From NCBI RefSeq assembly GCF_031450805.1, contig NZ_JARTVY010000005.1:62001-126000 (forward strand): a stretch of DNA of 64,000 bases, written 5' to 3'. This DNA is from Caballeronia sp031450805 (GTDB lineage Bacteria > Pseudomonadota > Gammaproteobacteria > Burkholderiales > Burkholderiaceae). A model generated the notes under the pieces. That model was not told where the DNA came from. It saw only the letters and a program-made list of their open reading frames with translations, and ran no database searches. A program made the position numbers and the translations under genes. Below are positions 43,316-51,828 of the stretch, piece after piece (the stretch's first letter is position 1; each line of letters begins with the position of its first letter).

Positions 43316-43331
43316 ACGGAACGCGCCTTCA

Positions 43332-43370
43332 GGTCGGGCGGCGCGTTGCGTCGTCGATCTTCGCCCGACC
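43332..43370 (+). promoter_or_regulatory. Hairpin between riboswitch and mntP, candidate expression platform
   Basis: GGTCGGGCG (43332-43340) and CGCCCGACC (43362-43370) form a perfect 9-bp stem with a 21-base loop, ending 13 bases before the mntP ATG. Its place between the Mn-sensing domain and the start codon suggests it controls translation or termination; no T-run follows, so control of ribosome access is more likely. The start has no obvious strong Shine-Dalgarno. Confidence 0.55.
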
Positions 43371-43383
43371 AGAGCCCCGTTCG

Positions 43384-43953
43384 ATGAACCTCGCCTCCAC
43401 GATCTTCCTCGCCTTCGCCATGTCCACCGACGCCTTCGCGGCCGCCGTCGGCAAGGGCGCGAGCCTGCGCAAGCCACGCGTCACCGAAGCGCTCAGAACG
43501 GGCGTCATCTTCGGCATCATCGAGGCGATCACGCCGCTCGTCGGCTGGGCCATCGGCAGGACGGCGGCGCAGTACGTCACGGCGTGGGATCACTGGATCG
43601 CGTTCGGGCTGCTGCTGTTGCTGGGCGCGCGCATGATCCGCGAAGGCTGCGGCAAAGCCGGCCACGCGGACGAGAAGCCCAGCGCGCATTCGTTCTGGGT
43701 GCTGGCCGCGACCGGCTTTGCAACGAGCATCGATGCGATGGCCGTCGGCGCGGGCCTCGCTTTCATCGACGTGGATATCTTCTCGACGGCCGCGACAATC
43801 GGTTTTGCGACGATGCTGATGGTGACCATCGGCGTGATGATCGGCCGGGTCGTGGGCGCGACCATCGGCAAGCGCGCGGAGATCGTCGGCGGGCTGGTGC
43901 TGATCGGCGTCGGCAGCATGATTCTCGCGCAGCATCTCGGCTACGTCCGTTGA
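43384..43953 (+). CDS. mntP: MntP, manganese efflux pump
   Basis: A 189-residue membrane protein with six expected helices. MNLASTIFLAFAMSTDAFAA at the start and GFATSIDAMAVGAGLAF in the second half are the two repeated Asp-containing motifs of MntP (DUF204). It exports Mn2+. The preceding manganese riboswitch gives independent support. Upstream in-frame sequence to 43066 is riboswitch and sigma-factor DNA, so the start at 43384 is firm. Confidence 0.95.
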   Translation: MNLASTIFLAFAMSTDAFAAAVGKGASLRKPRVTEALRTGVIFGIIEAITPLVGWAIGRTAAQYVTAWDHWIAFGLLLLLGARMIREGCGKAGHADEKPSAHSFWVLAATGFATSIDAMAVGAGLAFIDVDIFSTAATIGFATMLMVTIGVMIGRVVGATIGKRAEIVGGLVLIGVGSMILAQHLGYVR

Positions 43954-43968
43954 GCGCCGAGGCTGCGC

Positions 43969-44403
43969 TCAGGCCGCTTGCCCGGCGCGGCGCGTCACAT
44001 GTTCGACCATCCGCTGGGCCGCCGGCTGCAACAGGTCGAAGCCCTTGAAGCAGACCACGAAGCGCCGTTCCGCCCAGGCATCGACGAGCGGAATGACCGC
44101 GACGCCGAATACGGAGCGATACGTCGCCGCGACCTCCACCGGCACGACGCTGATGCCGAGGCCCGCTGCGACGACACGAAACGCCGCATCGAAACTGGAC
44201 ACGATCACGCGATACGACAGCGTCTTGCCGACGCTTGCGGCGGATGGCCTGAGCATCGTATGGACGGCGGTCGACGGCAACAGCCCGACGTGCTCGTACT
44301 GAAGCGTGTCCTCGAAGCTCACGCGTGTCTCGTTGGCGAGCGGATGATCGGGATGCACGGCGAGCGCGAGCCGGTCGCGTCGATAAGGCTCGTGCTGCAA
44401 GAT
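43969..44403 (-). pseudogene. LysR regulator remnant (C-terminal half only)
   Basis: About 144 residues matching only the second half of a LysR effector-binding domain: RDRLALAVHPDHPLANETRV, FDAAFRVVAAGLGISVVPVE and FKGFDLLQPAAQRMVEHV. The DNA-binding half is absent. Similarity runs to about 44400 and then stops abruptly at the point where an MFS fragment begins in the other direction. It cannot work as a repressor or activator. Confidence 0.8.
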
Positions 44404-44774
44404 GGCTGATCGTTGACGGCGCGCTGGTGGTGATCGCAAGCGGCATCGCGTTCGGTCAGGCCCGCTCGGTGCCGATGCTGATCGCGCTGGGCGTGCTCAT
44501 CAGTCTCGCGGGACAGACCATCTCGGTGTGCTATCACGCCTATCAGGCCGAGCTTTTCCCGACCGCCATCCGTTGCCGCGCCAATGGGCTGGTGTACTCG
44601 GCGAGCCGCATCGGCGCCATGATGTCGGGCTTCATCATCGCGGCGCTGTTGCGGGATTTTGGCGTGGTCGGCGTGTTCGCGGGCATCACCGCCTGCATGC
44701 TCGTGGTCGTGCTCTCCATCGGGATATTCGGACCCCGAACGAACGGCAAGCGTCTCGAGGAGCTGTGTCACTGA
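44404..44774 (+). pseudogene. MFS transporter remnant (last helices only)
   Basis: About 123 residues equal to the last four helices of an MFS transporter: WLIVDGALVVIASGIAFG, then YQAELFPTAIRCRANGLVYS and SRIGAMMSGFIIAALLRDFG, a motif of the sugar/aromatic-acid transporter branch. The first two thirds are missing. It starts exactly where the LysR remnant on the other strand ends, which marks the junction of a deletion. Confidence 0.8.
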
Positions 44775-44799
44775 AGCGATCGATGCACGCGGCGGCGCG

Positions 44800-45594
44800 T
44801 CACTTGCCGTACATGTCGAAGTCGAAGTACTTCGCCTCGATCTTGCGATACGTTCCATCGCGCAGGATGTCCGCCATCGCGCCATTCAGCGCGTCGCGAA
44901 GATCGGGGTCTGATTTGCGGACCCCGGCGGCATCGCCGTCGCCCATGATCTTCGGGTCATAGACGACATCGCCCGCGAACGCGAAGCCCTTGCCCGCCGG
45001 CGTCGCGAGAAAGCCGAGCTTGCCTTGCACGGCGTCCATCAGCACGGCATCGACGCGGCCCGCGGTCAGGTCCGCATACGCCTGGTCGTAGCTCGGATAC
45101 GCGACCACATCCACGCCCGACGCCGCCCATTTCTCACGCGCGTACGTCTCCTGCACCGTGCGTTGCTCGACGGCGACGCGCTTGCCCGCGAGCTTCGATG
45201 CCTCAGGCAGCAGATGCGCGCTTTCCTTCGCGATCAGACGGGTCTGATTGCGATACAGCCGCTCGGTGAAGTCGATTTGCTGGCGGCGCTTTTCATTCGC
45301 GGCCATCGACGACAGGATCACATCGAACTTGCGCGCCTGCAGTCCGGGAATGAGGCCGTCGAAGCTGCTCTGCACCCACACGCATTTCGCCTTCAGCTTC
45401 GCGCACAGCGCATTGCCCAGGTCGATATCGAAGCCCTGCACCGCGCCGTCCTTCGTGACGGATTCGAACGGCGGATAGGTCGGATCGACGCCGACGCGGA
45501 TCGTGCTCCATTCCTTCGCCGTCGCCATCGTGCTGGCCGCCATCAGGGCGAGGGCGGCGGCGGTCATCATCGTCTTTGCGCGTGGGGTATTCAT
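44800..45594 (-). CDS. ABC transporter substrate-binding protein, polar amino acid/opine type
   Basis: A 264-residue periplasmic binding protein. A signal peptide (MNTPRAKTMMTAAALALMAA, cleavage near TMATA) is followed by IRVGVDPTYPPFESVTKDGA and GFDIDLGNALCAKLKAKCVW, the HisJ/ArgT/OccT family pattern. It belongs to the arginine/lysine/octopine-binding group. No permease or ATPase genes are nearby, so it must work with components encoded elsewhere. It is 44 bp downstream of the oxidase genes, on the same strand, and likely delivers their substrate. Confidence 0.9.
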   Translation of the reverse strand: MNTPRAKTMMTAAALALMAASTMATAKEWSTIRVGVDPTYPPFESVTKDGAVQGFDIDLGNALCAKLKAKCVWVQSSFDGLIPGLQARKFDVILSSMAANEKRRQQIDFTERLYRNQTRLIAKESAHLLPEASKLAGKRVAVEQRTVQETYAREKWAASGVDVVAYPSYDQAYADLTAGRVDAVLMDAVQGKLGFLATPAGKGFAFAGDVVYDPKIMGDGDAAGVRKSDPDLRDALNGAMADILRDGTYRKIEAKYFDFDMYGK

Positions 45595-45638
45595 TCGGCT
45601 TCCTAAGTATGTTTCGGTGTGGTTGGCGGTGTTTGCAA

Positions 45639-47084
45639 TCAGCTTGGAAAATCGCCGCGCGTGAAGGCGTCGTCGACGGCGATGGAATCGGCGATCTCGT
45701 CGACCGTGACGGGCTTGATCGGCGCGCGGATGCGGTAATAGCCGACATCGCCGACCGGACGTTGCTGCACTTGCGCGATCAACTCGCCGACCGTCGTGCC
45801 GCACCATCGGCCCTGACACGGCCCCATGCCGCAGCGCGAGAACGCCTTCATCTGATTCGGGCCCTGGCAGCCGAGCGCCGCGATACGGCGAATCTCGCCC
45901 GCGCTGATCTCTTCGCACCGGCACACGGTCACGTCATCGGCGGGGCGGCGCAGCGCAGCGGGCGGCGTGTACAGCGCATCGAGCAGCGGGCGCACGGCGA
46001 GATGGCGCTTCATCGCGCGCAAGGCAGGGCGGCTCCTTGCATCGCGCGACGGGGCATCGAGTGCACCGAGTTCGCGCGCGATGTCGAGCGCCGCGAGCGT
46101 GCCAGCGTGCATCGCGGCCTTCGCACCGCCGATGCCCGCGCCATCGCCCGCAATCCAGACATGTTCGACACTGCTTCTGCCCCGCGCATCCGTGCGCGGA
46201 CGCCAGCACGCGGACGGCGCATCCTACTCGTGCTCGCAGCCGAGCGAGCGGGGCAGTTGTGTCGATGGAATCACGCCCTGATGCAGCAGCACGAGCGGCG
46301 TGTGGATGACCTGCTGCGCGCCGCTCGCATCGATGAAACGCACGCGTTCGGCGCGGCCTTCGCCTTCGATCGAGAACGCGCTCGCCCCGCGATGAACCGG
46401 GATGCCAGCGCCTTTCACCGCGCGCATCATGCGCAGGCCCTTGAGCAGATAATCCGCGCCGGCAAGCGCGGGCAGCGCATGCGGTAACGCGGTGCGCCAC
46501 GCGTCGAGCGGCGTGGTGTCGATGATCGCGCGCACGCGGCGCCCCGCTTCGAGCAATTGCGACGCGAAAAGCCACAGAAGCGGGCCGCTACCCGCAAGCA
46601 CCGCATCCTGCGACGGCGCGAGTCCCGACGACTTGACGAGCGTCTGCGCCGCGCCGATGCCCAGCACGCCCGGCAACGTCCATCCCTTTACGGGCCACGG
46701 ACGCTCCTGCGCGCCGGTGGCGATCAGCACTGCGCGCGCCGCGACTTCGAGCGTGCCGCCGTGTTCATCGTGGGGCTTACGCGTCAGCATCGCGATGACG
46801 CGGCCGTTCTCGAACGCGATCTGCCAGACCGTGCATCGCACGAGATGCTTCGCGCCGCTGCCGGTGAAGCGTTCGATGAGCGCGCGGCCTGCGAGATAGT
46901 CGTCGCCGAGCACGGTCGCATCGGCGAGCGGCGACTGCGCGGCGTCGCGATAAATCTGTCCGCCGGGCGCGTGGCTCTCGTCGGCCACGACGACATCCAG
47001 CCCCGCCGCGCGCGCTTCGATCGCGGCCGACATGCCCGCCGGTCCCGCGCCGACGATCAGCAGATCGCACGTCGCCTGCGTCAT
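45639..47084 (-). pseudogene. FAD/[2Fe-2S] oxidase alpha subunit (HcnB/OoxA-like) interrupted by an in-frame TAG
   Basis: The reading frame is continuous from the ATG at 47084 to 45639 except for one TAG at 46226-46224. Upstream part: FAD motif LIVGAGPAGMSAAIEARAAG, APGGQIYRD, ATGAQERPWPVKGWTLPGV. Downstream part in the same frame: WRPRTDARGRSSVEHVWIAG, DGAGIGGAKAAMHAG, and the Cys-rich BFD-like domain (VTVCRCEEI...FSRCGMGPCQGRWC). Homologues have a Trp (TGG) at the stop (CEH-x-W-D), so a single G-to-A change explains it. It is either a nonsense mutation that inactivates a heteromeric opine or D-amino-acid oxidase, or a sequencing error. Two separate polypeptides are a third option, though the second part would need a start near 46112. 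Confidence 0.82.
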
Positions 47085-47383
47085 GCGAGCCTCGCTTTGC
47101 CGCTCATCGCGCGCACGCGCATGCCGTCGCGCACGCGCGTCATGCACGCCTGCACGTTCGGCACGCCATCGACTTCGACGAGGCAGTCGAAGCACACGCC
47201 CATCATGCAAAACGGGCCGCGTGCCGTGCCGGCGACGGGCGTCGTGCGGCACGACGCCGCGCCGCTTTCCAGCAACGCGGCGGCGATGGAGTAATGCGTG
47301 GGCACATGCCGCTCGGCGCCGTCGATGTCGATGCGCACCGTGCGCGCAGGCAGGGTTGCGAGAGGTTCAAATAGCGTGGGCAT
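47081..47383 (-). CDS. [2Fe-2S] subunit of opine/D-amino-acid oxidase (HcnA-like)
   Basis: A 100-residue protein with an N-terminal ferredoxin-like fold and Cys45, Cys59, Cys64, Cys67 and Cys80 (FCMMGVCFDCLVEV...QACM), the HcnA / opine-oxidase gamma pattern. It passes electrons between the two FAD subunits or to the membrane. The ATG at 47383 is chosen by alignment; it overlaps the upstream beta-subunit gene by 17 bp, and its own stop overlaps the alpha-subunit start (ATGA). Three subunits are thus encoded beta-gamma-alpha in one operon. Confidence 0.88.
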   Translation of the reverse strand: MPTLFEPLATLPARTVRIDIDGAERHVPTHYSIAAALLESGAASCRTTPVAGTARGPFCMMGVCFDCLVEVDGVPNVQACMTRVRDGMRVRAMSGKARLA

Positions 47384-48512
47384 CGGTCGATTTGGAAAAA
47401 CGTGTGGCGACGAAAGGATCAAGAATCGAGGGCTTGCCGCCGCCCGCGATCCACGGCGCGATGACGTCCGCGTGCGCGGCGGCGAGCGTCACGCCGCTGT
47501 GGCAGATGGCGAGGAATGCGCCGGGATGCGCGGACGATTCCTCATAGACCGGCAGGCCGTCCGGCGTCATGATGCGCAGCGCGCCCCACGACCGCACGAT
47601 GCGTGCAGCGCCGAGCAGCGGGAACGCGGTGCGCGCGCGCCGCGCGATATCGGCCATTACGGCGCGCGTCTGGCCGTCGTCGAAGCCGACCTGTTCCGCG
47701 GAATCGCCGAGCAGGACGGAGCCTTCGCGCGTCTGACGCACGACGAGCGTCGGATAATCGAGGAACGGCGCGAGGCGCTCCGTCACCATGATCTGTCCAC
47801 GCAGCGGCGTGATGGGCGCGTGCATGCCGATCATCGGGGCGAGGCGCGCGTTGTCGAGACCGGCGGCAAGCACGACGCGTTCTGCTTCGAGCGTGCCGTT
47901 CGTCGTATCGACTTCGAAGCGGCCCGCGCGCGGGCGAATCTCCCGCACTTCGTTATGAGGCAAATACGTGCCGCCATGAAGCCGGAAGGCCTGCTGTATC
48001 GCGCGCAGCGTGTAGAGCGGGCTCGCGTGGCCATCGTGCGGCGAGTACAGCGCGCCCGCCAGCGCATCGGATGCCGTCGGCACCCGTGCCTTCAGCGCCT
48101 TCACGTCGAGCACTTCATAGGTCAGCGACGCATCCTGTGCGCGGATCGATTCGAGCAGGCGATGCCCGGCGTCGAGCTGTTCGGCGGTCTCGCACAATTC
48201 GATGCCGCCGGGCCGTTCGAAGCCCGCATCGACGCCGGTTGCGCGCTGCAATTGCGCCGCGAACGCGCTCCAGCGTTCCGACGATTCGCGCGACCACTGC
48301 GCATAAGGCAAGCAGCGGCCGCCTTTGCCCTGCACCCATACGAGCCCGAAGTTGCCGCGCGCCGCGCGGTGCGCCGAGTCCGCGCCGTCGCACACGGCGA
48401 CGCGTTTGCCCGTCCGCGCGACGCCATACGCGATCGCCATGCCGACGAGCCCGCCGCCCGCGACGACCACGTCGAAATGGCGCGCCTTGTTATGGGCCTG
48501 CTTTTCGTGCAT
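47367..48512 (-). CDS. FAD-dependent oxidoreductase, beta subunit (DadA/OoxB-like)
   Basis: A 381-residue flavoprotein of the DAO family: GGGLVGMAIAYGVARTGKRV is the FAD-binding motif, and GGRCLPYAQWSRESSERW, GLDNARLAP, RPLRGQIMV-like LRGQIMVTERLAPF and AICHSGVTLAAAHADVIAPW follow the HcnC/OoxB/D-hydroxyproline dehydrogenase pattern. The ATG at 48512 has AGGAA eight bases upstream; an ATG at 48521 is too close to it. It is the first gene of the operon, divergent from a LysR gene 100 bp away. The true substrate (opine, D-hydroxyproline or another secondary amine) cannot be decided from sequence. Confidence 0.88.
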   Translation of the reverse strand: MHEKQAHNKARHFDVVVAGGGLVGMAIAYGVARTGKRVAVCDGADSAHRAARGNFGLVWVQGKGGRCLPYAQWSRESSERWSAFAAQLQRATGVDAGFERPGGIELCETAEQLDAGHRLLESIRAQDASLTYEVLDVKALKARVPTASDALAGALYSPHDGHASPLYTLRAIQQAFRLHGGTYLPHNEVREIRPRAGRFEVDTTNGTLEAERVVLAAGLDNARLAPMIGMHAPITPLRGQIMVTERLAPFLDYPTLVVRQTREGSVLLGDSAEQVGFDDGQTRAVMADIARRARTAFPLLGAARIVRSWGALRIMTPDGLPVYEESSAHPGAFLAICHSGVTLAAAHADVIAPWIAGGGKPSILDPFVATRFSKSTDAHAI

Positions 48513-48598
48513 CGAATGCATTTCCTGCCTGTAAGAAGTATTCGACGACACTTTGAACAAGACGAAAATCGGCGTCAAATGCCGGTTCGTGCGTCGCC

Positions 48599-48604
48599 TA
48601 TAAT
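48599..48604 (+). promoter_or_regulatory. Perfect TATAAT -10 box in front of a LysR gene
   Basis: TATAAT stands 9 bases before the ATG at 48613. Transcription from it would begin at or next to the start codon, giving a leaderless message. A -35 is poor (GTCAAA at 48574-48579, spacing 19). The oxidase promoter on the other strand must lie in the same 100 bp. Confidence 0.45.
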
Positions 48605-48612
48605 CCAGTGTT

Positions 48613-49524
48613 ATGGACACGACAGGACTCAAGATTCGCCAGATCGAAGCGTTTCGCGCGGTGATGCTCCGTCATACCGTGACGAGCGCCGCGCAATCGC
48701 TGCACATTTCGCAGCCGGCCGTGAGCCGCCTGCTCGCCGATCTGGAAAGCCGCGTCGGCTTCGTGCTGTTCGAGCGTCAGCAGGGACGCCTGGCGCCCAC
48801 TGCCGAAGCGCGCGTGCTGTTCGAGGAAGTCGAGCGCGCGTTCGTCGGCATGGACCGCATCGCGCTCGCGGCGCAGCAGATTCGCGCGATGCGGCGCGGC
48901 TCGCTGCGCGTCGCGGGATCGCCTGCGGTGGCGCTCGATCTTCTGCCGGCGGTCATCGCGCGATTCGTCGAGCATCACGCGGGCATCGACGTCAATCTGC
49001 TCGCGCATAGCGCCACCACGGTGGTGGAGAAGGTCGCATCGGGTCAGTGCGATGTCGGGCTGATCGCCGAGCCTATCCCGCATCCGGCCGTGAAGAGCGA
49101 GCGGCTCTCGCCGGCGGCGATGCGATGCATCGTGCCGCGCAGGCATCGTCTTGCGCGCCGCGCGTCGTTATGCGCCACCGATCTGCGCGGCGAGCGCTTT
49201 ATCTCGTTCCCGCAGAGCTTCGATGCGCGCAGCGCGATCGATCGCGTATTCGTCGAAGCAGGCGTCTCGCGTGATCTCGTGATCGAAGCGCAACTGTCGC
49301 AGGCAATCGTGGCGCTCGTCGCGAACGGCGCGGGTGTCGCGCTGATCGATCCGGTCACCGCCGCTTACGCACGCGAGCGCGTGGCGGTGAAGTGCTTCGC
49401 GCCAGCGGTGCAGGACCACTTCTACATCGTGACGAACGCCGCTCAGCCGATGCCCGTGGTCGCGGAAGCCTTCTGCGCGGACGTCAGGGAAGCGTTCGAC
49501 AAGGTGGTGCAAGCAGATCGATGA
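48613..49524 (+). CDS. LysR-family regulator (OccR/NocR-like position)
   Basis: A 303-residue LysR protein: LKIRQIEAFRAVMLRHTVTS, AAQSLHISQPAVSRLLADLE and GFVLFERQQGRLAPTAEA form the DNA-binding half, and GSLRVAGSPAVALDLLPAVI begins the effector domain. The sequence type and its divergent placement beside opine-oxidase-like genes resemble OccR/NocR of Agrobacterium, which respond to octopine or nopaline. It probably activates the divergent oxidase-binding-protein operon. No ribosome-binding site is evident, consistent with a leaderless start. Confidence 0.9.
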   Translation: MDTTGLKIRQIEAFRAVMLRHTVTSAAQSLHISQPAVSRLLADLESRVGFVLFERQQGRLAPTAEARVLFEEVERAFVGMDRIALAAQQIRAMRRGSLRVAGSPAVALDLLPAVIARFVEHHAGIDVNLLAHSATTVVEKVASGQCDVGLIAEPIPHPAVKSERLSPAAMRCIVPRRHRLARRASLCATDLRGERFISFPQSFDARSAIDRVFVEAGVSRDLVIEAQLSQAIVALVANGAGVALIDPVTAAYARERVAVKCFAPAVQDHFYIVTNAAQPMPVVAEAFCADVREAFDKVVQADR

Positions 49525-49545
49525 GCATCGACCCGCTCGTCTGCG

Positions 49546-49977
49546 TTACTGGCTTTCTTTCAGCTTCTTCGGCTTCGGCGGCGACTTCACCTTGTTGTAC
49601 TCGAACTGCGGCGTGTCCTTGAGCGCATCCTTCGTCGCGCCCGGCAGATAGAAGTTGCCGTTGCGGAGCTCGAGCGATGCGATCGGCACGGCTACATCGT
49701 GCGTCGCCACGCCGAGGAATCCGCCGGTGGAGATGATCGCGGCGGACACGGTGGCGTCCGGTGAAATCACCAGATCCATGATCGAGCCGATCTTCTCGTT
49801 CTTGTCGTTATAGACCGACTTGCCGAGAATGCTTTTCTTGGTGCTCCATCCTTCCAGCAACGCTTGCGATTGCTGCACGGTCACGCTGAGCGGTTGCGTG
49901 CCGGCGACCTGTGCGTGGGCGCCGAGGCTGACGGCACCGATGACGGTCACGAGTGTAAGGCGCTGCAAGAGTTTCAT
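49546..49977 (-). CDS. Exported PRC-barrel domain protein
   Basis: A 143-residue protein with a signal peptide (MKLLQRLTLVTVIGAVSLGA, cleavage near HAQ) and a PRC-barrel domain (LLGKSVYNDKNEKIGSIMDL seen as ILGKSVYNDKNEKIG, then FLGVATHDVAVPIASLEL). The C-terminus is Lys/Pro-rich (PPKPKKLKES). Exported PRC-barrel proteins are common in Burkholderiales, often stress-induced, with no defined activity. The start at 49977 is set by the signal peptide; a longer frame to 50046 is not protein-like. Confidence 0.87.
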   Translation of the reverse strand: MKLLQRLTLVTVIGAVSLGAHAQVAGTQPLSVTVQQSQALLEGWSTKKSILGKSVYNDKNEKIGSIMDLVISPDATVSAAIISTGGFLGVATHDVAVPIASLELRNGNFYLPGATKDALKDTPQFEYNKVKSPPKPKKLKESQ

Positions 49978-50070
49978 ATCCGGGTCTCGTGGTGGTTGGA
50001 GCGGACGCATGCCGCAAATCCCGGACCCGGGTCGCGACATGCGCATTCCTGCTTGTTCGATGCCCTTGCT

Positions 50071-50301
50071 TCAGCTCGTCTTCTTCGCCTTGTGATGGCG
50101 CTTGGGCGGCGCCGAATGCTTGCCGGTCGGACCGGACGGTGTGCCGGTCTCGCCATTGCCGTTGGGCGTGCCGATGCCCACGCCGCCGCGGCCGGCGCCG
50201 TTGCCGCCGGGTGTTCCACCTGCATTGCCCTGGGCGAGGGCAGCTGTGGACAAGCCCAGCGCGAGAGCGGTCGTTACGAGGTACTTCGTTGCAGTATTCA
50301 T
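50071..50301 (-). CDS. Small exported Gly-rich protein
   Basis: A 76-residue protein with a clear signal peptide (MNTATKYLVTTALALGLSTA, cleavage after ALAQ) and a mature part of about 50 residues made of Gly/Asn/Thr/Pro repeats (GGTPGGNGAGRGGVGIGTPN) and a basic His/Lys tail (PPKRHHKAKK). AGAGGACACG gives a good ribosome-binding site. No enzyme domain; it may bind surface polymer or nucleic acid through the basic tail, which is conjecture. It is 93 bp upstream of the PRC-barrel gene on the same strand. Confidence 0.75.
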   Translation of the reverse strand: MNTATKYLVTTALALGLSTAALAQGNAGGTPGGNGAGRGGVGIGTPNGNGETGTPSGPTGKHSAPPKRHHKAKKTS

Positions 50302-50716
50302 CGTGTCCTCTTCGAATGTAGGTGTGCAGCGGACTTTCCGGGCGTAGTGGCAAAGCCCTGCATGCAGGTGGCGACGTTAGCAAACTGCGATCCCGTCGCT
50401 TGGCGCATGGTCTCATAACGGCAAGCCGCGCGTTCAGGCTGATATCGCCCGTCGATGTCATCGCGCTGAACCGAACAAACGACGCCCGCACACTTCGCCA
50501 TGCTCTCGTCCCCTTCGAAGACAGGATTGCTTACGATCCCTTTTTGCATGATTAATGCATTCGTAAGCAAAAGCCGCTGAAGCGTAAGGAGTGAGTTTCA
50601 GAACGTGAATCCGGCGTCAAGAGAAAGCGCTTTTCCGCCAATTTGCGCTTCATTAAGCGTCCCATCAGGTCGCACTGGGTAACCTGTCGCACGTTCCAAA
50701 AAGGATCAATCGTTCT
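50302..50716. other. Intergenic region between divergent small-protein and ATP-grasp genes
   Basis: About 415 bp. Open frames here are short and have no protein-like composition or ribosome-binding site. The region must hold promoters for both flanking genes; an AT-richer patch around 50530-50580 is the likeliest place. I see no RNA gene or repeat. Confidence 0.6.
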
Positions 50717-51811
50717 ATGTCACCGAAGCACGTCGAGACGCTCGTCAAAGGATCATGGCGGAACCTTGCATGTCGCAGGTTCCACTGGCGGCATGGTGTC
50801 GAGGCGAGAAGCATACGGCGGGCGATCGAAGCGAGGCATGGCCGCACCGATCCCGCCCAGATCGCGCTCGCCGATGCCTATGCACGCGACGTATTCGGCG
50901 ACGCATGCTATGCGCCGTGGCTGCAAGCCTATACCGCGTTCACCGGAACGTTCAGGGAAGGCTGGATTCCGGACAACTATTACGGCTGGGTGGTGGTGCC
51001 GAAGCTGAAGGGCCTGTACGGACAGATGTCGCATCTGAAGCCCGTGTCGCGGCTGCTTTTTCGCGACGACGTGTTCCCGGATATCGCGTACTACGTGAAC
51101 GGCATGTTCTTCTCGGCCGATCACATTGCGATTCCCGAGTCCGAGGTCGCCGACGTCGTCTTCAGCCAGTGCGATAGGGTCGCGTTCAAGCTGGATCAGT
51201 CATCGCAGGGCAGGGGCGTCTTCCTGATCGACCGCAAGGACTTCCGCGTCGCTCAGATCAGATCACTCGGCAACGGCGTGCTGCAACGATTCATCGTGCA
51301 ACATCCGTGGTTCGATCAGTTCGCGTCGAAGGCGGTGGCCACGGTGCGCCTCACGACCGTTGTCGACGATGCCGGCCGCATCTCGTTGCGCGCCTGCTTC
51401 TTGCGGCTCGGCCGGGCAACGGACACGTATATCCGCCCCGATAGCGAAGTCTGTGTAGCGGTCGATCTCAGAAGCGGCCGCCTGTCGAGCAGGGGTTATC
51501 TGAACGACTGGACCGATGTCGACGCACACCCCGACTCGAAGGTCGCATTCAGCGGGTTGATGCTGCCCGCGTTCGCCGAATGCGTCGGCAAGGTCGTCGA
51601 GTTACATGCGAAAGTGCCGTTTGCGCGCTGCATCGGCTGGGACGTGACCGTCGATGCGAACGGGCAGGTCGTGGTGCTCGAATGGAACGCCGAACACAAC
51701 GACGTGAAGTTCGGCGAAGCCACGCAAGGCCCGTGTTTCTCCGATCTGGGATGGGAGTCCCTCGGGGCCGTGCGCCGGGGCACGCGCGGGACACTGGCCG
51801 AAGCGCGCTAG
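50717..51811 (+). CDS. Sugar-transfer-associated ATP-grasp protein
   Basis: A 364-residue protein with GWIPDNYYGWVVVPKLKGLY, GQMSHLKPVSRLLF, a nucleotide-binding part (VAFKLDQSSQGRGVFLID) and a catalytic end (CIGWDVTVDANGQVVVLEWN), the layout of the ATP-grasp family linked to sugar transfer (ATPgrasp_ST). Such proteins are often found in capsule or exopolysaccharide loci and are thought to join an acid to an amine or hydroxyl using ATP. No glycosyltransferase genes adjoin it here. The N-terminus is Arg-rich (SWRNLACRRFHWRHG). It converges with prpF with a 17-bp gap. Confidence 0.72.
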   Translation: MSPKHVETLVKGSWRNLACRRFHWRHGVEARSIRRAIEARHGRTDPAQIALADAYARDVFGDACYAPWLQAYTAFTGTFREGWIPDNYYGWVVVPKLKGLYGQMSHLKPVSRLLFRDDVFPDIAYYVNGMFFSADHIAIPESEVADVVFSQCDRVAFKLDQSSQGRGVFLIDRKDFRVAQIRSLGNGVLQRFIVQHPWFDQFASKAVATVRLTTVVDDAGRISLRACFLRLGRATDTYIRPDSEVCVAVDLRSGRLSSRGYLNDWTDVDAHPDSKVAFSGLMLPAFAECVGKVVELHAKVPFARCIGWDVTVDANGQVVVLEWNAEHNDVKFGEATQGPCFSDLGWESLGAVRRGTRGTLAEAR

Positions 51812-51828
51812 AAGAGAGCCACGCCGCA

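Noticed and set aside
43066..43383. N-terminal extension of MntP
   Set aside because: The added sequence is the end of the sigma gene and the riboswitch; MntP proteins start at the MNLAST methionine.
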